Shown here: positions 40,220-41,571 of the stretch, piece by piece
Layout: each line of letters opens with the position of its first letter
Numbering within the stretch: position 1 is the first letter of the stretch
Origin: Deltaproteobacteria bacterium
GTDB taxonomy: Bacteria; Myxococcota_A; UBA796; SXON01
Length of the DNA: 41,571 bases
Direction: 5' to 3'
Assembly (NCBI GenBank): GCA_016875435.1
Contig: VGRE01000007.1
Span: forward strand, 1-41,571
Notes under the pieces: generated by a model
The model's database searches: none
What the model was told of the DNA's origin: nothing
The model's input: only the letters and a program-made list of their open reading frames with translations
Translations under genes and position numbers: made by a program

Positions 40220-41571
40220 TCCTCCTCGGGCTCGCCCTCGCCGCCGATGTCGACTTCCCGCGCGACCACGACCTCTTCGTGGTCGAGGCCGGGCAGGGCG
40301 CTCACTTCCGCATGACGGAGTTCACGCCGGTCACGACGCCGGTGCGCATCGACCCGGCCGCCAGTCCCGACGCGCTCCATGTCGATGGCGTCGAGACCAT
40401 CGATGTGAACGCCACCGGCCGCGTGCTTTACATCGCGACGGCAGGCTACGGGCGCATGGACAGTAAGGGGGTGGCCGCCGAGGCCGAGGTCGTCTACGCC
40501 GACGGTCGCACGCAGTCCGTGCGCTGGCTCGTGGGGGAGCACGCGTGGCCGGCCTGGGCGGGGGCCACGGGTCGGCTCGCCGACCCCTTGCCGCTGGGGA
40601 CCAACGTCGCCGGGAACACGATGATGGCGTCGCTGCGGGTGGTGCCGCTCTCGTATCCGGATACGGAGGTGTCGCGACTCGTCGTGCGTCCGCGCGGCGG
40701 GATCGACCTCTACCTGCTCGCCGTCGCGGTGGGCGAGGAGTGGCCCCTGGGGCACAGCGATCCCGTCGCCTCGGCCCCGGAGGGCTACCCCTTCGCCGTG
40801 CCGCTGGGGATCGACCTCGGCCGCTTCGCGCCCCCGGGCTTGCCGAGCGCTCCCATCGGCGCCGAGGGGGCCATCGTCGCCGTGGGCGAGAAGCTGGTGC
40901 GTCGCGACAGCTCGGAGGCGCGGCTGTGGGGCGTCAACCTCGTGGGATCCCTGCCGGCGCCCGAGGTGGCGGGTGGCCTCGCGGCGCGTGGTTTCGACCT
41001 CGTGCGCTTGCACCACGTCGACACGCCCGCCCTGCTCGCTAGTCCCGACCGCGCCGCGGGCCTCGCCCGTCCCGAGATGCTCGACCGCCTCGACCGCTTC
41101 CACGCCGCCCTCCGCGCGCAGGGGATCTACCAGTGGCTGTCGATCTGGACGCAGCTCGCGCCGGTGGCCGCCGACGGGGTGGAAGGTCCCGAGGGCCTGC
41201 CCGTGGGTCACAAGTACGCGGCGATGATGTGGCCGAGCTGGCGCGAGCTCCAGAAACGCTGGTTCACCGCCGTGTGGGGCCGGGTGAACCCCTACACCGG
41301 ACAACGCTACGCCGACGACCCGGCGATCGCCGTCGTCGAGCTGTCCAACGAGGACGGCTTGCTCATCGGCTGGCAGTCGGGCGCGCTGGAGAAGCTGCCC
41401 GCCGTGCACCGGCGGCGCCTCGACGAGCTGTGGATCGGCTTCCTCCGCCAGAAGTACAGCACCGACGCCGCGCTGGTGGCGGCCTGGCAGGGGGGAAACC
41501 GCCCCGGCCTGCAAGACGGGGAAACGCTGGCGATCGGCTACGTGGCGCGCGAGCCCTCGTCGCGGGCGCGC
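40216..41571 (+). CDS. GH5-like glycoside hydrolase (partial, runs off the window)
   Basis: The first 452 codons, open to the window end. From the GTG at 40216 (GTGA overlap with the flippase stop) there is a short signal-like N-terminus (VILLGLALAADVDFP) and a beta-rich leader of ~230 aa. A TIM-barrel-like part follows with LWGVNLVGSLPAPEV, AARGFDLVRLHHVDTP and IAVVELSNEDG, as in GH5-type cellulase/mannanase families; E379 in NED is the likely acid/base. The nucleophile would lie beyond the window edge. In a capsule gene cluster this enzyme probably trims or releases its own polymer, but the substrate is unknown. Confidence 0.78.
   Translation, partial: MILLGLALAADVDFPRDHDLFVVEAGQGAHFRMTEFTPVTTPVRIDPAASPDALHVDGVETIDVNATGRVLYIATAGYGRMDSKGVAAEAEVVYADGRTQSVRWLVGEHAWPAWAGATGRLADPLPLGTNVAGNTMMASLRVVPLSYPDTEVSRLVVRPRGGIDLYLLAVAVGEEWPLGHSDPVASAPEGYPFAVPLGIDLGRFAPPGLPSAPIGAEGAIVAVGEKLVRRDSSEARLWGVNLVGSLPAPEVAGGLAARGFDLVRLHHVDTPALLASPDRAAGLARPEMLDRLDRFHAALRAQGIYQWLSIWTQLAPVAADGVEGPEGLPVGHKYAAMMWPSWRELQKRWFTAVWGRVNPYTGQRYADDPAIAVVELSNEDGLLIGWQSGALEKLPAVHRRRLDELWIGFLRQKYSTDAALVAAWQGGNRPGLQDGETLAIGYVAREPSSRAR

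Overview
The window is about 41.6 kb of very GC-rich, tightly packed bacterial DNA. It most likely comes from a member of the Myxococcota (former Deltaproteobacteria). The sequence reasons are a MYXO-CTERM-like C-terminal sorting tail, two Ser/Thr protein kinases, MopE-type metal-binding repeats, several lipoproteins with Asp/Thr-rich 'DTADT'-style spacers, and an NtrC-family regulator. This placement is inference; no marker gene such as rRNA is present. I found no rRNA, tRNA, CRISPR array, insertion sequence or phage gene. No gap above 300 bp lacks a gene.

Layout. 1-3.1 kb: the 5' part of a sugar-nucleotide epimerase/decarboxylase (minus), then alanine racemase and an MlaE/MlaF-type lipid ABC transporter pair, each joined by ATGA overlaps. 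3.2-5 kb (minus): an NtrC-like sigma-54 response regulator overlapping a YbgC-like thioesterase. 5.1-9.8 kb: a TlpA-like thioredoxin, a beta-barrel protein that follows it in the same frame after one amber codon, a tandem discoidin protein, a VWA lipoprotein and a MutT-like Nudix hydrolase. 9.8-11 kb (minus): mazG and fxsA. 11-20.2 kb: two large polytopic membrane proteins followed by four SGNH-fold proteins, split by one minus-strand lipoprotein. 20.2-23.3 kb: a lipoprotein, a Ser/Thr kinase with a C-terminal domain resembling a degenerate nucleotide cyclase, and a DnaQ-type exonuclease with a WYL-like tail. 23.3-31.3 kb (minus): a CehA/McbA-type PHP metallohydrolase lipoprotein translationally coupled to two MopE-repeat proteins, then an arylsulfotransferase-like lipoprotein. 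31.3-35.2 kb: a phosphate-selective-type porin, a small unknown protein, and an AlgI-type MBOAT acyltransferase coupled to an AlgJ/AlgX-like partner. 35.3-35.9 kb: a Phd/VapC-type toxin-antitoxin pair with its own promoter and palindrome. 35.9-37.6 kb (minus): a membrane Ser/Thr kinase. 37.7-41.6 kb: a PssD/PssE split glycosyltransferase (minus), and a flippase followed by a truncated GH5-like glycoside hydrolase (plus).

Themes. Much of the window concerns the cell envelope and surface glycans: a nucleotide-sugar enzyme, glycosyltransferase, flippase and glycosidase, one MBOAT/AlgX-like O-acylation pair, and a separate block of four SGNH proteins beside two GT-C-like membrane proteins. A second theme is surface-exposed metal-binding proteins and lipoproteins. 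The observations most worth follow-up are the SGNH block, the amber-separated thioredoxin/barrel pair, the coupled PHP/MopE operon, the kinase/cyclase-like fusion and the exonuclease/WYL-like fusion.
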